A stretch of DNA of 64,000 nucleotides from Porticoccaceae bacterium (lineage in GTDB: Bacteria > Pseudomonadota > Gammaproteobacteria > Pseudomonadales > Porticoccaceae). Shown piece after piece: positions 24,774 through 34,971 of this stretch. Numbering within the stretch: position 1 is the stretch's first letter; every line of letters starts with the position of its first letter. A program made the translations under genes and the position numbers. The stretch spans positions 62,001 to 126,000 of the forward strand of contig JAHEHL010000003.1 in the NCBI GenBank assembly GCA_024644595.1. The letters are read 5' to 3'. A model generated the notes under the pieces. The model was not told the origin of the DNA. It saw nothing but the letters and a program-made list of their open reading frames with translations, and ran no database searches.

Positions 24774-26267
24774 CTATTCTGGGCGCATATGCGGAAACAG
24801 CAACACATCTCTAATAGAAGCTGAATCAGTCAACAACATAACCAACCGATCAATACCAATACCCTCGCCTGCTGTCGGCGGCATGCCGTATTCCAGTGCG
24901 CGAATATAGTCTGCATCAAAGTGCATGGCTTCATCATCGCCGGCATCTTTCTCGGCAACCTGCTGACGGAAACGTGCCTCCTGATCTTCGGCGTCATTAA
25001 GTTCGGAGAAGCCATTGGCTATCTCGCGCCCGCCGACAAAGAATTCAAAGCGATCAGTAACATGTGGATCTTGATCATTACGTCGCGCCAGTGGCGACAC
25101 TTCCGCAGGATACATAGTAATAAAAGTGGGCTGTTCTAAAAGATGCTCGACGGTCTTTTCAAAAATCTCAATCTGAACTTTGCCTAGGCCCCAGATATCT
25201 TTAAGTGGAATATGTAAGTCAGTGGCAATTTTACGCGCTCCGGCTTCGTCGGCTAACTGCTCGGCACTGATCTCCGGGTTGTAGTGCAAAATCGAATCAA
25301 ATACTGAGAGGCGAGCAAACGGCTTGGCAAAGTCATAATGCACTTCGCTGGTCACTTCGCCATCGGCATTCTTGGTGGTGTTAACCACTTTGGTTGATCC
25401 AAGTACTTCAGTGGCTAACTTGCGCAACATATCTTCGGTCAGATCCATCAGATCGTTGAAGTCGGCATAGGCCTGATAAAACTCGAGCATAGTGAACTCA
25501 GGGTTGTGTCGAGTGGACAGCCCTTCATTGCGGAAGTTGCGATTGATCTCATAGACACGTTCAAAGCCGCCAACCACCAAACGCTTTAAATAAAGCTCGG
25601 GGGCGATGCGAAGATACATATCGATATCCAGCGCATTGTGGTGGGTGACAAAGGGTCGCGCCACTGCGCCGCCGGGAATAACCTGCAGCATCGGTGTTTC
25701 TACTTCAAGGAAGTCTGCGCCATTTAAATAGCGGCGAATAAAGTCCACCACTTTGGAACGAATGCGGAAGGTGTTACGCACCTCTGGATTAACAATTAGA
25801 TCGACGTAGCGTTGGCGATAGCGCATTTCCTGATCGGCGAGACCGTGAAACTTGTCTGGCAGGGGGCGCAGCGCTTTGGTCAGCAGCTGATACTCGTCCA
25901 TCTGAACATACAGGTCGCCTTTACCGGATTTGTGCAGCTGTCCTTGAATACCAACGATATCACCGAGATCGAGCGACTTGGCGAACGGCCGCGCCTCTTT
26001 GGTGACATACAGCTGTATGCTGTCGGAACTGTCCTGAACAACAATAAAAGCACCGCGATTGCGAATCACACGTCCGGCAACGGAAACAATCTTGCCCAGT
26101 GTCTCGAGGTCTTCTTTGGTTTCATCGCCAAAACCCGATTGCAGTTCAGCCGCGCTGTGCTGAGGCCGAAAATCATTTGGGAATAGCGCAGTGCCCTCTT
26201 CGCGCAAGGCATGAAGTTTTGCGCGACGCTCAGCAATTAATTTGTTTTCGTCTTGTTGATCAGTCAT
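24774..26267 (-). CDS. lysS: Lysyl-tRNA synthetase, class II
   Basis: A 497-residue class II aminoacyl-tRNA synthetase that charges tRNA-Lys. The N-terminal OB-fold anticodon-binding domain (about 55-160) precedes the catalytic domain: motif 1 around [10 protein letters not shown], motif 2 [18 protein letters not shown] and motif 3 [12 protein letters not shown] near the C-terminus. Length and motifs match the bacterial family (E. coli LysS 505 residues). It lies downstream of prfB on the same strand, the usual prfB-lysS order, and ends with a clear terminator. Confidence 0.98.
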   Translation of the reverse strand: MTDQQDENKLIAERRAKLHALREEGTALFPNDFRPQHSAAELQSGFGDETKEDLETLGKIVSVAGRVIRNRGAFIVVQDSSDSIQLYVTKEARPFAKSLDLGDIVGIQGQLHKSGKGDLYVQMDEYQLLTKALRPLPDKFHGLADQEMRYRQRYVDLIVNPEVRNTFRIRSKVVDFIRRYLNGADFLEVETPMLQVIPGGAVARPFVTHHNALDIDMYLRIAPELYLKRLVVGGFERVYEINRNFRNEGLSTRHNPEFTMLEFYQAYADFNDLMDLTEDMLRKLATEVLGSTKVVNTTKNADGEVTSEVHYDFAKPFARLSVFDSILHYNPEISAEQLADEAGARKIATDLHIPLKDIWGLGKVQIEIFEKTVEHLLEQPTFITMYPAEVSPLARRNDQDPHVTDRFEFFVGGREIANGFSELNDAEDQEARFRQQVAEKDAGDDEAMHFDADYIRALEYGMPPTAGEGIGIDRLVMLLTDSASIRDVLLFPHMRPE

Positions 26268-26424
26268 ATCTCAATCTTTATTTTCAGGGGTGTATTTGTC
26301 TATTAACTGTCTATTAACTTTCTATTAAATCTCTACTAACTCAGATTACGCTCTGCCTGGGCTGCATACACGCGATAACTGCGCGCCACCTTCCAGAGGC
26401 TTCCTCAATTGGCGGCGCTAACTT

Positions 26425-27520
26425 TTATAACCCTGCCTTTAACGAAGCGACAATAAACTGGTCCAGCTTGCCATCCAACACCGCTCCGGTATTGCGCGTC
26501 TCTACGCCTGTACGCAGGTCTTTAATTCGCGCATCATCCAATACGTAGGATCGAATCTGACTGCCCCAGCCAATATCCGATTTGGTGTCTTCGGTTGCCT
26601 GTGCTGCCTCCTGACGTTTGCTCACTTCGAGCTCATAGAGCTTGGCGCGCAGCATCTGCCAGCATTTGTCGCGGTTTTGATGCTGCGACCGCTGACTCTG
26701 GGACTGCACCACTATACCACTCGGCTCGTGGGTCAGGCGCACCGCTGAGTCAGTCTTGTTAATATGCTGACCGCCGGCACCGGACGCGCGGTAAGTGTCG
26801 GTGCGAACATCAGAGGGATTGATGTCGATTTCAATATTGTCATCGATCTCGGGGGACACATAGACCGCTGAGAAAGAAGTGTGACGACGATTGCCGGAAT
26901 CAAACGGCGACTTGCGTACCAGCCGATGGACGCCAATTTCAGTGCGCAACCAACCATAGGCATATTCACCGCTGACCTGCACCGTAGCACTTTTTATGCC
27001 CGCCACTTCACCGGCGGAGCACTCCACCAGTTCCGCCTTAAAGCCTTTATCGTCTGCCCAACGCAGATACATGCGCAGTAACATCTCGGCCCAGTCCTGC
27101 GCTTCGGTACCACCAGAGCCTGACTGAATATCCAGATAGGCGTTATTGGGGTCCATTTCACCAGAGAACATTCGACGAAACTCCAGCTTGGCTAACTGAG
27201 CGTCGAGTGCAGCGATATCAGCTTCGACATCGGCAACGGTGTCGGCGTCGTTTTCTTCAACCGCCATTTCCAACAGTTCGCGAGCATCGGCAACGCCGCT
27301 GTCGAGATCTTCTATGGTTTTGACAACTTGCTCGAGGGAGGCCCGCTTGCGTCCCAACTCCTGGGCGCGTTCCGGTTCATTCCAGACATCCGGCTCGCCA
27401 AGCTCTAGCTCAACTTCGGCGAGTTCTTCTTTGCGATTGGCGTAGTCAAAGATACCCCCTTAACACGTCGGTGCGTGCCTGCAGGTCATCGAGGGCGTTG
27501 TAGAGCGGATTAACTTCCAT
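26425..27520 (-). CDS. prfB: Peptide chain release factor 2, with programmed +1 frameshift
   Basis: RF2, releasing peptides at UGA and UAA stops. The gene starts at 27520 ([13 protein letters not shown]...) and reads to an in-frame TGA at 27446-27448 preceded by AGGGGGTATCTT, the classical autoregulatory frameshift site. A +1 shift at CTT-T continues as DYANRKEE... to the stop at 26425. The total of 1096 bases equals 364 codons plus stop plus one extra base, matching the usual 364-365 residues. The RF2 anticodon-mimic SPF is in VRKSPFDSG and the catalytic GGQ in [11 protein letters not shown]. The internal TGA is regulatory, not a mutation. Confidence 0.98.
27446..27460 (-). promoter_or_regulatory. 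RF2 programmed frameshift site
   Basis: On the minus strand: AGGGGG (internal Shine-Dalgarno-like element) TAT CTT TGA C. A slow UGA decode at low RF2 favours slippage of the CTT-reading tRNA into +1, so RF2 regulates its own synthesis. Confidence 0.97.
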
Positions 27521-27685
27521 GGAATTATCTTTTTGAGTAGCAAACAAGCCGGCCATTTTACATCACCCACCATGCCACACCAAGCTAAAACCAAAGCCAA
27601 GACGCGGTTGATTAAGCTGCGGCACTAGCGCAACATACGAGCAGAAATTACACTTCAACAATATAAGAGTCGGGAGTACACCGCC

Positions 27686-28771
27686 ATGTTACGAACCAGT
27701 CTAATCATTCTTGCCGCCATCGCAGGGTATCTATTGCTCTGGCCTGTACCAGTAGCACCGGTTAGCTGGAATGCGCCGATCAATGCAGGCTATGTCGGCG
27801 ACTTCGAACAAAACACCGAGCTTGAGAAAATTGAAATAATCGAACTGCACGATACCCACGGCCCAGAGGGCCTGGCACTGATCAATGGTGAAATCTATGC
27901 CGCCACGCGTGAAGGCTGGATTCTGCGCTATAACGAGACCAGTGGCGAGGTCAGCAAGTGGGTCAATACCGAAGGCAGCCCACTGGGACTGGCCGTTGAT
28001 GCTGATAATAATTTGTTGATTGCCGATGCCTACAAAGGTGTGTTGAGTGTTTCTCTAAGTAGTGGCGAAATCACTGTATTAACCGATAGCTACAACGGGG
28101 TGCCGATGGAGTATGTCGATGACCTGGATGTGGCTGCGGACGGTAAAATTTATTTTAGCGACGCCTCAACCAAGTTTGGCGCGCAGAGAAACGGCGGCAC
28201 CTATGCAGCCAGTTTGCTCGACACCATGGAACACGGTGGTCATGGCCGCCTGATGGTTTATGATCCGGCGGATCAGTCCACGCAACTGGTAATGGATGGA
28301 CTGAATTTTGCCAATGGTGTTGCTGTAGCGGAGGACAGCAGCTTTGTGCTGGTCAACGAAACCGGTTCTTATCGCATTCATAAATATTGGCTGGCGGGCG
28401 AAAAAGCCGGTCAATCAGACGTTATTATCGATAACCTTCCCGGGTTTCCAGACAATGTAGTGCGCGGACGTGATGGACGCTTTTGGGTTGGCTTGGTTTC
28501 ACCACGCAGCAAAGCGCTGGATGATCTCTCGAGTTCACCAATGATTCGTAAAATCGTGCAGCGCCTGCCCGGATTTATGCGCCCTCAGGCTGTTCCCTAC
28601 AGCCATATCGTTGCCATCAATGGTGAAGGCGAGGTTATCACCTCGCTGCAGGATCCGAACGGAGAGCACCATACCAATACCGGCGCCATGGAAACCGATA
28701 ACTGGCTTTATATCAGCAGTTTACACGCCGACAATCTGGCGCGTATCAGCAGGGAAAATGCCGGAATCTGA
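27686..28771 (+). CDS. SMP-30/strictosidine synthase-like beta-propeller protein
   Basis: A 361-residue protein with an N-terminal hydrophobic anchor or signal (about residues 3-19), then a six-bladed propeller of the strictosidine-synthase-like/APMAP type: GPEGLALINGEIYAATREG, DLDVAADGKIYFSDAS, GLNFANGVAVAEDSSFVLV and PGFPDNVVRGRDGRFWVGL. Relatives are lactonases or arylesterases that hydrolyse esters or lactones. GGGAG lies 9 bases before the ATG. Its stop overlaps the selO start by one base (TGATG), so the genes are coupled. A lactonase role is possible, not shown. Confidence 0.85.
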   Translation: MLRTSLIILAAIAGYLLLWPVPVAPVSWNAPINAGYVGDFEQNTELEKIEIIELHDTHGPEGLALINGEIYAATREGWILRYNETSGEVSKWVNTEGSPLGLAVDADNNLLIADAYKGVLSVSLSSGEITVLTDSYNGVPMEYVDDLDVAADGKIYFSDASTKFGAQRNGGTYAASLLDTMEHGGHGRLMVYDPADQSTQLVMDGLNFANGVAVAEDSSFVLVNETGSYRIHKYWLAGEKAGQSDVIIDNLPGFPDNVVRGRDGRFWVGLVSPRSKALDDLSSSPMIRKIVQRLPGFMRPQAVPYSHIVAINGEGEVITSLQDPNGEHHTNTGAMETDNWLYISSLHADNLARISRENAGI

Positions 28772-30237
28772 TGTCTTTATTTAGCGATCGTCTGGAGCAA
28801 CATTTCTATAACGCCTTCTGCAGCAAGGACAATCTTTACTGTGCCACCGTGATTCCCAGCGGATTACAGGAACCTCGCTGGGTCAGTGTTAATCGCCGAT
28901 TGGCAGAACAGCTGGGCATTAACCCTGCTGAACTGAGTAATCCGGTGCTATTGGATATGATGAGTGGCAATGCCGTGCCCGCGCATTTAAACCCTATTGC
29001 GCTGGTTTACTCCGGCCACCAATTTGGTGTCTGGGCAGGTCAGCTTGGCGATGGTCGCGCGATGACCCTGGGTGAGCTATCGGTTGGCCCGGATGGCGAG
29101 CTCTGGGATATTCAGCTCAAAGGTGCCGGTACCACGCCCTACTCACGCTTTGCCGACGGCCGCGCGGTATTGCGTTCGAGTATTCGTGAATATCTCTGCT
29201 CCGAGGCCATGCATGGTCTCGGCATTGCCACCACCAGAGCACTGTGCCTGGTGGACAGCAAAACAGCGGTCTATCGCGAAGAGGTGGAGCCCGGCGCGAC
29301 GGTCTGTCGTGTGGCGCGGAGTCATATCCGGTTTGGTTCGTTTGAACATTTTCACTATCTCAATCAGCCGGAGTCTGTTCGAGCACTGGCCGACTACCTG
29401 ATTCAACGTCAGTTTCCAGAGTGGCGCGAGGATGACAATCGCTATTTAAATCTGTTTGAGAACGCGGTTACCCAGACCGCGATTATGGTTGCCCATTGGC
29501 AATCGGTGGGTTTCTGCCACGGAGTGATGAATACTGACAATATGTCGATCATCGGCGACACCATCGACTATGGTCCGTTTGGTTTTCTCGACCGCTACGA
29601 TCCGGAATTTATCTGCAACCACTCTGATAGTGGCGGCCGTTACTCATTTAAAAATCAACCGTCGATCGGATTGTGGAATCTCAATGCGCTGGCAACTGCG
29701 CTGATGTCTGTGCTTGAGTCGGAGCAGTTAATTGCAGTGTTAAAAACCTATGAGCCGACTTTTTTGTCCCATTATCGCGCGCTGATGGCAGCCAAGATTG
29801 GCCTCGAAAGCGTTTCTGAGGGTGACGAACAACTGATCAATCAGTTGCTCGAGTTGATGCAGCGTAACAGCGTCGACTACACGCTGTTTTTCCGCTCGCT
29901 GTGCAACTTTAACGACGCGGACCAAAGCGTTCGCGATCACTTTATCGATCGCGACGGTTTTGATCAGTGGGCCAATATGTATCTACAAAGACTGCAGCGG
30001 CAAGCGTGGAGTGATGGCCAGCGGCGTGACCAAATGCGCAAGGTCAATCCAAAGTATGTGCTGCGCAATTACATGGCGCAGGCAGCCATCGAAAAAGCCT
30101 ATGCGGGTGATTACAGTGAAGTTGAACTGCTGTTAACTGTCTTGCAGAGCCCCTTCGAGGAACATCCGGAGGCTCATCACTATGCCGGACTGCCACCGGA
30201 CTGGGCAGAGAAAATATCGGTCAGCTGTTCGTCTTAA
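28771..30237 (+). CDS. selO: Protein adenylyltransferase SelO (YdiU family)
   Basis: A 488-residue pseudokinase-fold enzyme that transfers AMP from ATP to protein hydroxyls and is linked to redox homeostasis. Family signatures are AYSGHQFG-like YSGHQFGVWAGQLGDGRA, IQLKGAGTTPYSRFADGRAV, CHGVMNTDNMSI and DYGPFGFLD. The antepenultimate residue is Cys (SCSS end), the position of selenocysteine in animal SelO and of the disulfide Cys in E. coli. Length agrees with E. coli YdiU (478). It is translationally coupled to the upstream propeller gene, and its 3' end overlaps the convergent meaB by 17 bases. Confidence 0.96.
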   Translation: MSLFSDRLEQHFYNAFCSKDNLYCATVIPSGLQEPRWVSVNRRLAEQLGINPAELSNPVLLDMMSGNAVPAHLNPIALVYSGHQFGVWAGQLGDGRAMTLGELSVGPDGELWDIQLKGAGTTPYSRFADGRAVLRSSIREYLCSEAMHGLGIATTRALCLVDSKTAVYREEVEPGATVCRVARSHIRFGSFEHFHYLNQPESVRALADYLIQRQFPEWREDDNRYLNLFENAVTQTAIMVAHWQSVGFCHGVMNTDNMSIIGDTIDYGPFGFLDRYDPEFICNHSDSGGRYSFKNQPSIGLWNLNALATALMSVLESEQLIAVLKTYEPTFLSHYRALMAAKIGLESVSEGDEQLINQLLELMQRNSVDYTLFFRSLCNFNDADQSVRDHFIDRDGFDQWANMYLQRLQRQAWSDGQRRDQMRKVNPKYVLRNYMAQAAIEKAYAGDYSEVELLLTVLQSPFEEHPEAHHYAGLPPDWAEKISVSCSS

Positions 30238-31204
30238 ACTGCTCGATTAAGCGCTGCGCAGCAACGGTCGCCGGCAAGGTACCCTCCAGCACCGCCCTTT
30301 CCAACTCGGGAACCAGAGCTTTGACCTGAGGATCATTTTTAAGATCGCTGACCAGCGCTTCGGCGGTCTCCGCCCACATCCAGGCTCGCGCCTGTTGGGC
30401 CCGTCGCTGTTGCAACTCACCCGCTTCACTCAATGTACTGCGGAAATTAACTACCTCTTGCCAGACCTCATCAATACCTCTGCCCTCAATCGACGAGCAG
30501 GCCAGCACCTTGGATTGCCAGTTGGCAAACCGCGATTTCATAAAGTGCAGTGCCGAGCGATAGTCGAGCAAGGTCTTGTTGGCGGTATTACTCTGATCGC
30601 CATCGGCCTTGTTCACCAACACCAGATCAGCCAGTTCCATAATGCCACGCTTGATGCCCTGCAGCTCATCACCCCCCGCAGGCAGTAACAGCAGCAGAAA
30701 CATATCAGTCATATCGGCGACGGCGGTTTCAGATTGCCCGACCCCCACTGTCTCGACAAGGATGACATCAAATCCCGCTGCTTCACAAAGCAACATTGAT
30801 TCCCGTGTGCGCCGCGTGACACCACCGAGGGTCTTGCCCGCAGGCGACGGCCTGACAAAAGCTTTTTCGGCAAATGCCAGCGTCTCCATGCGAGTTTTGT
30901 CACCCAGAATAGACCCACCGGTGACAGCTGAAGTGGGATCAACTGCAAGCACCGCAACCGAGTGTCCCTGTGTAATAAGGTAATTGCCGAAAGCTTCAAT
31001 AAAGGTCGATTTACCGACGCCAGGGACACCAGAAATACCGAGCCGAATGGATTTTCCGGTATCGGGCATCAGGATTTCGAGGAGTTGCGTGGCAGACTGC
31101 CGATGATCACTGCGGGTCGATTCAACCAGCGTAATAGCCTTGGCCAGTGACCGTCGATCTCCCGCTTTGATCTGTGCGGCTAACGTGTTGCTATCGGTTA
31201 CCAT
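30221..31204 (-). CDS. meaB: Methylmalonyl-CoA mutase-associated GTPase MeaB
   Basis: A 327-residue G3E-family GTPase that protects and reloads adenosylcobalamin on methylmalonyl-CoA mutase. Motifs are the P-loop GVPGVGKST (about 58-66), VDPTSAVTGGSILGDKTRM, VETVGVGQSE (switch) and NKAD (guanine specificity). It is the last gene of the mutase-pccB-pccA-meaB run and overlaps the 3' end of selO by 17 bases on the opposite strand, with no visible hairpin terminator between them. Confidence 0.96.
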   Translation of the reverse strand: MVTDSNTLAAQIKAGDRRSLAKAITLVESTRSDHRQSATQLLEILMPDTGKSIRLGISGVPGVGKSTFIEAFGNYLITQGHSVAVLAVDPTSAVTGGSILGDKTRMETLAFAEKAFVRPSPAGKTLGGVTRRTRESMLLCEAAGFDVILVETVGVGQSETAVADMTDMFLLLLLPAGGDELQGIKRGIMELADLVLVNKADGDQSNTANKTLLDYRSALHFMKSRFANWQSKVLACSSIEGRGIDEVWQEVVNFRSTLSEAGELQQRRAQQARAWMWAETAEALVSDLKNDPQVKALVPELERAVLEGTLPATVAAQRLIEQFKTNS

Positions 31205-31289
31205 GTACTCGCTCTGATTGCCTGTGCGTAAGCCTTTATTGTGGCAGCTGAATGGTTGCTCGTCACCCCGGAGAACAGGACATTATTGC

Positions 31290-33284
31290 CTATTCAAACT
31301 CGAGAATAATTTCATCCACCATCAAACTCGAACCTTCAGTTGCGGCCACCTTGGCAATAACGCCATCCTGAGTCGCGCGCAGGCTGTTTTCCATCTTCAT
31401 CGCCTCAACCACGGCAAGCTCTTCGCCCTCTTTGACTTCCTGACCCTCAGCTACTGACAGTTTGACCAGCAGCCCCGGCATCGGCGACAGCAAGAACTTG
31501 GACATATCGGCTGGCGGTTTGTACAGCATATGGGCGTTCAGGTTCGCTGCCCGAGGGGACAATACCCGCGCATTGATCTCTGCACCGCGGTAAAACAGTC
31601 GGTAGCCATTGGCACTTCGTTCAACCTGCACAGAAACGTGCTTACCATTAATCTGCGCTTGAAATAGTGGCTGACCTAGAGACCAGTCGGTATGAACTTG
31701 GTAATCCGCTGTGCTCCCAGCGCTGTGCAGGCTCACCAGATAGCCACTTTCGCTGAGTTCGACACTGACGAGATTCTGCTGATCGGCGACCTGAACTACC
31801 CAATCTGAAGCGGCGACATGTTCATGACCTGTCAGCTGCCCGGACAGTAAACTGGCTCGCTCTTCATAGAGCTGGTGCGCGGAGGCGACAACAACCAATG
31901 CCACGGCGGGATCATCTTGCACAACCAGATCGGCATTAAAACCATCTGGAAATTCATCGGCAATAAAGTTTGTGGTTAGGCGTCCTTCGATAAATCGTGG
32001 ATGCACCATCAGGGCGTTGAGGAAACTGATATTGTGGTTTACGCCACGAATATAATAGTTATCCAGTGCGTCGACCATGCGCTCAACTGCCTGGCCACGA
32101 TCATCGCCATAGGTAATCAATTTTGCAATCATTGGGTCATAGAACATGGAGACTTCGCCGCCTTCATAGACACCGCTATCGACACGTACTCCTTCTCCCT
32201 GAGGTTCAACGTAGCGAATCAGGCGGCCGGTGGAGGGCATAAAGTTGCGGAAGGGGTCTTCGGCGTACACCCTTGACTCCATTGCCCAGCCAGTCAAGGT
32301 TACCTCTTCCTGGTTCAGGGGCAGCTTTTCACCCGCCGCCACACGAATCATTAACTCAACCAGGTCCTGACCTGTCACCAGCTCGGTAACCGGGTGCTCA
32401 ACCTGCAATCTGGTGTTCATTTCGAGGAAGTAAAAGTTCATCTCCGCATCGGCAATAAATTCCACGGTGCCGGCGGATTGATAGTCCACGGCTCGGGCCA
32501 GTGCGCAGCTCTGCTCTCCCATCTTGCGGCGGGTGGCCTCATCGAGGAACGGCGATGGGGCCTCTTCAATAACCTTTTGGTGACGGCGCTGAATCGAACA
32601 TTCGCGCTCGCCCAGATAGATGACATTGCCATGACTATCAGCCATTATCTGAATTTCAATATGGCGCGGTTCCTGGATATATTTCTCAATGAAAATGCGT
32701 GTATCACCAAAGCTGGAGCGCGCTTCATTGGTGGCACGCTCAAAGCCATCGCGGCAATCAGCGTCGTCCCAAGCCACTCGCATACCTTTACCGCCACCGC
32801 CGGCGGAGGCTTTTAACATCACCGGATAACCGATACCGCTGGCAATTTCCACTGCATGATCGGCGTCGCGGACTACATCGGTATAACCAGGAATGCAGCT
32901 TACGCCGGCTTTTTCAGCGATCAGCTTGGAGGTAATCTTGTCACCCATGGATTCAATGGCTTTTTTGCCTGGGCCGATAAAGGTAATACCGGCAACGTCG
33001 AGCGCATCGCGGAACTGGCTATTCTCTGACAGGAAGCCATAGCCGGGATGCACGGCATCGGCTCCGGTATCGACACAGGCCTGAATAATTTTATCGATAA
33101 CCAGATAGCTCTCTGACGAGGCCGCCGGCCCTATATGTACCGCCTCATCGGCCATCTGCACATGCAGCGCATCGCGGTCAGCATCGGAATAAACAGCAAC
33201 AGTGGCGATACCCATTTTTTTGGCGCTGGCAAACACTCGGCAGGCAATCTCACCGCGATTTGCGACTAATATTTTCTTTAACAT
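31290..33284 (-). CDS. pccA: Propionyl/acyl-CoA carboxylase alpha subunit
   Basis: A 664-residue biotin-dependent carboxylase subunit. The biotin carboxylase domain comes first (LVANRGEIACRVF at the start, ASAGGGGKGMR ATP-grasp loop, ERECSIQRRHQK), then a BT linker domain, then a C-terminal biotinyl domain with EAMKMEN, where the Lys is biotinylated. With pccB it carboxylates propionyl-CoA to (S)-methylmalonyl-CoA. The neighbouring mutase and meaB make propionyl-CoA more likely than acetyl-CoA or methylcrotonyl-CoA as substrate. 31 bases separate it from pccB. Confidence 0.94.
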   Translation of the reverse strand: MLKKILVANRGEIACRVFASAKKMGIATVAVYSDADRDALHVQMADEAVHIGPAASSESYLVIDKIIQACVDTGADAVHPGYGFLSENSQFRDALDVAGITFIGPGKKAIESMGDKITSKLIAEKAGVSCIPGYTDVVRDADHAVEIASGIGYPVMLKASAGGGGKGMRVAWDDADCRDGFERATNEARSSFGDTRIFIEKYIQEPRHIEIQIMADSHGNVIYLGERECSIQRRHQKVIEEAPSPFLDEATRRKMGEQSCALARAVDYQSAGTVEFIADAEMNFYFLEMNTRLQVEHPVTELVTGQDLVELMIRVAAGEKLPLNQEEVTLTGWAMESRVYAEDPFRNFMPSTGRLIRYVEPQGEGVRVDSGVYEGGEVSMFYDPMIAKLITYGDDRGQAVERMVDALDNYYIRGVNHNISFLNALMVHPRFIEGRLTTNFIADEFPDGFNADLVVQDDPAVALVVVASAHQLYEERASLLSGQLTGHEHVAASDWVVQVADQQNLVSVELSESGYLVSLHSAGSTADYQVHTDWSLGQPLFQAQINGKHVSVQVERSANGYRLFYRGAEINARVLSPRAANLNAHMLYKPPADMSKFLLSPMPGLLVKLSVAEGQEVKEGEELAVVEAMKMENSLRATQDGVIAKVAATEGSSLMVDEIILEFE

Positions 33285-33315
33285 AATCGAATCTTTTTAA
33301 ATAATTTTGTGAAAA

Positions 33316-34848
33316 TTAAAGCGGAATATTGCCGTGCTTGCGCCACGGATTTTCAATATTTTTGCTGCGCAACATCGCCAGTGACCGGGCCACACGCTTA
33401 CGTGTGCTGTGGGGCATGATGACGTCATCAATGTAACCGCGCTTGCCGGCAATAAACGGATTGGCAAATTTCTTGCGATACTCTTCGGTGCGCGCTGCAA
33501 TTTTTTCTGCATCGCCAATGTCGCTGCGGAAAATAATCTCCACCGCCCCTTTTGGCCCCATTACAGCAATTTCGGCTGTTGGCCAGGCGAGGTTGACGTC
33601 GCCACGCAAATGCTTGGAGGCCATCACATCGTAGGCGCCACCATAGGCTTTACGCGTAATCACGGTAACCTTGGGAACGGTGCACTCAGCATAGGCGTAG
33701 AGCAGCTTGGCGCCGTGTTTGATAATGCCGCCATATTCCTGACTGGTGCCGGGCATAAAGCCGGGGACATCGACAAAGGTTAAAACCGGAATATTGAAGG
33801 CATCGCAGAAACGGATAAAGCGTGCGGCCTTTTTCGAGGCATCGATATCGAGGCAGCCCGCCAGCACCATTGGCTGGTTGGCGACCACACCTACAGTCGA
33901 ACCTTCGATGCGAATAAAACCGGTAATAATATTTTTCGCATAACTTACCTGTGTCTCAAAGAACTCACCCTCATCGGCAACTTTCAAGATCACCTCTTTC
34001 ATATCGTAGGGCTTGTTGGGGTCGTTGGGGATAATGGTATCCAGCGACATTTCCATGCGATCTGCGGGATCTTCAGTTGGCCATACTGGCGGTTTTTCGC
34101 GGTTATTGGCCGGCAGATAGTTTATAAAGTGACGCAATTTGGCTAGCGCTTCAACATCGTTGGCAAAGGCAAGATCGGCAACGCCGGACTTGCTGGAATG
34201 GGTCAGTGCGCCACCCAGCTCCTCCGCAGTCACGGTTTCATGGGTCACTGTTTTGACCACATCGGGCCCGGTGACAAACATATATGAGCTGTCCTGAACC
34301 ATAAAGATAAAGTCGGTGATTGCAGGCGAATAAACCGCACCGCCAGCACAGGGTCCCATCACCATGCTGATCTGTGGGATCACACCACTGGCCATAACAT
34401 TGCGCTGGAAGACCTCGGCGTATCCACCGAGGGAGGCAACCCCTTCTTGAATACGTGCGCCACCAGAGTCATTGAGTCCGATGACCGGCGCGCCGACCTT
34501 CATGGCCTGATCCATCAGCTTGCAGATTTTCTCGGCGTGCGCTTCAGACAGCGAACCACCGAATACAGTGAAGTCCTGACTGAAGACAAACACCAGACGA
34601 CCATTAATGGTGCCGTAACCGATGACTACACCGTCGCCTGGAACATGCTGCTGATCCATATCAAAATCGGTGCAGCGATGCTCGACAAACATATCCCATT
34701 CTTCAAAGCTGCCCTCATCCAATAGAAGCTCCAACCGCTCGCGGGCGGTGAGTTTACCTTTGGCATGCTGTGCATCAATACGTTTCTGACCACCGCCAAG
34801 GCGAGCTCGACTTCGCTTGGCCTCAAGTTCTGCAAGAATTTCGTGCAT
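33316..34848 (-). CDS. pccB: Propionyl-CoA carboxylase beta subunit
   Basis: A 510-residue carboxyltransferase of the crotonase-like superfamily. It has [23 protein letters not shown] opening (here [20 protein letters not shown]), [11 protein letters not shown] (oxyanion/acyl-CoA site), [12 protein letters not shown], and in the second half [18 protein letters not shown] and [13 protein letters not shown]. These match the PccB family (usual length about 510-540). It transfers CO2 from carboxybiotin on the alpha subunit to propionyl-CoA. It lies 123 bases downstream of the mutase gene. Confidence 0.95.
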   Translation of the reverse strand: MHEILAELEAKRSRARLGGGQKRIDAQHAKGKLTARERLELLLDEGSFEEWDMFVEHRCTDFDMDQQHVPGDGVVIGYGTINGRLVFVFSQDFTVFGGSLSEAHAEKICKLMDQAMKVGAPVIGLNDSGGARIQEGVASLGGYAEVFQRNVMASGVIPQISMVMGPCAGGAVYSPAITDFIFMVQDSSYMFVTGPDVVKTVTHETVTAEELGGALTHSSKSGVADLAFANDVEALAKLRHFINYLPANNREKPPVWPTEDPADRMEMSLDTIIPNDPNKPYDMKEVILKVADEGEFFETQVSYAKNIITGFIRIEGSTVGVVANQPMVLAGCLDIDASKKAARFIRFCDAFNIPVLTFVDVPGFMPGTSQEYGGIIKHGAKLLYAYAECTVPKVTVITRKAYGGAYDVMASKHLRGDVNLAWPTAEIAVMGPKGAVEIIFRSDIGDAEKIAARTEEYRKKFANPFIAGKRGYIDDVIMPHSTRKRVARSLAMLRSKNIENPWRKHGNIPL

Positions 34849-34971
34849 GATTCTGTCCTGTTTTATTTTGTTATCGCGGGCGCTAACCCGGTTATCCTGC
34901 CTCTGTTGTGGGAGCTCACGGCGCCACCTCGCTCGGTCGAGATAACAGCTCGGGCGAGTTCAGTCGAGGAA

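Noticed and set aside
27446-27448. In-frame stop in prfB, suggesting a pseudogene
   Set aside because: The surrounding sequence is the classical programmed frameshift site and the +1 frame continues as intact RF2.
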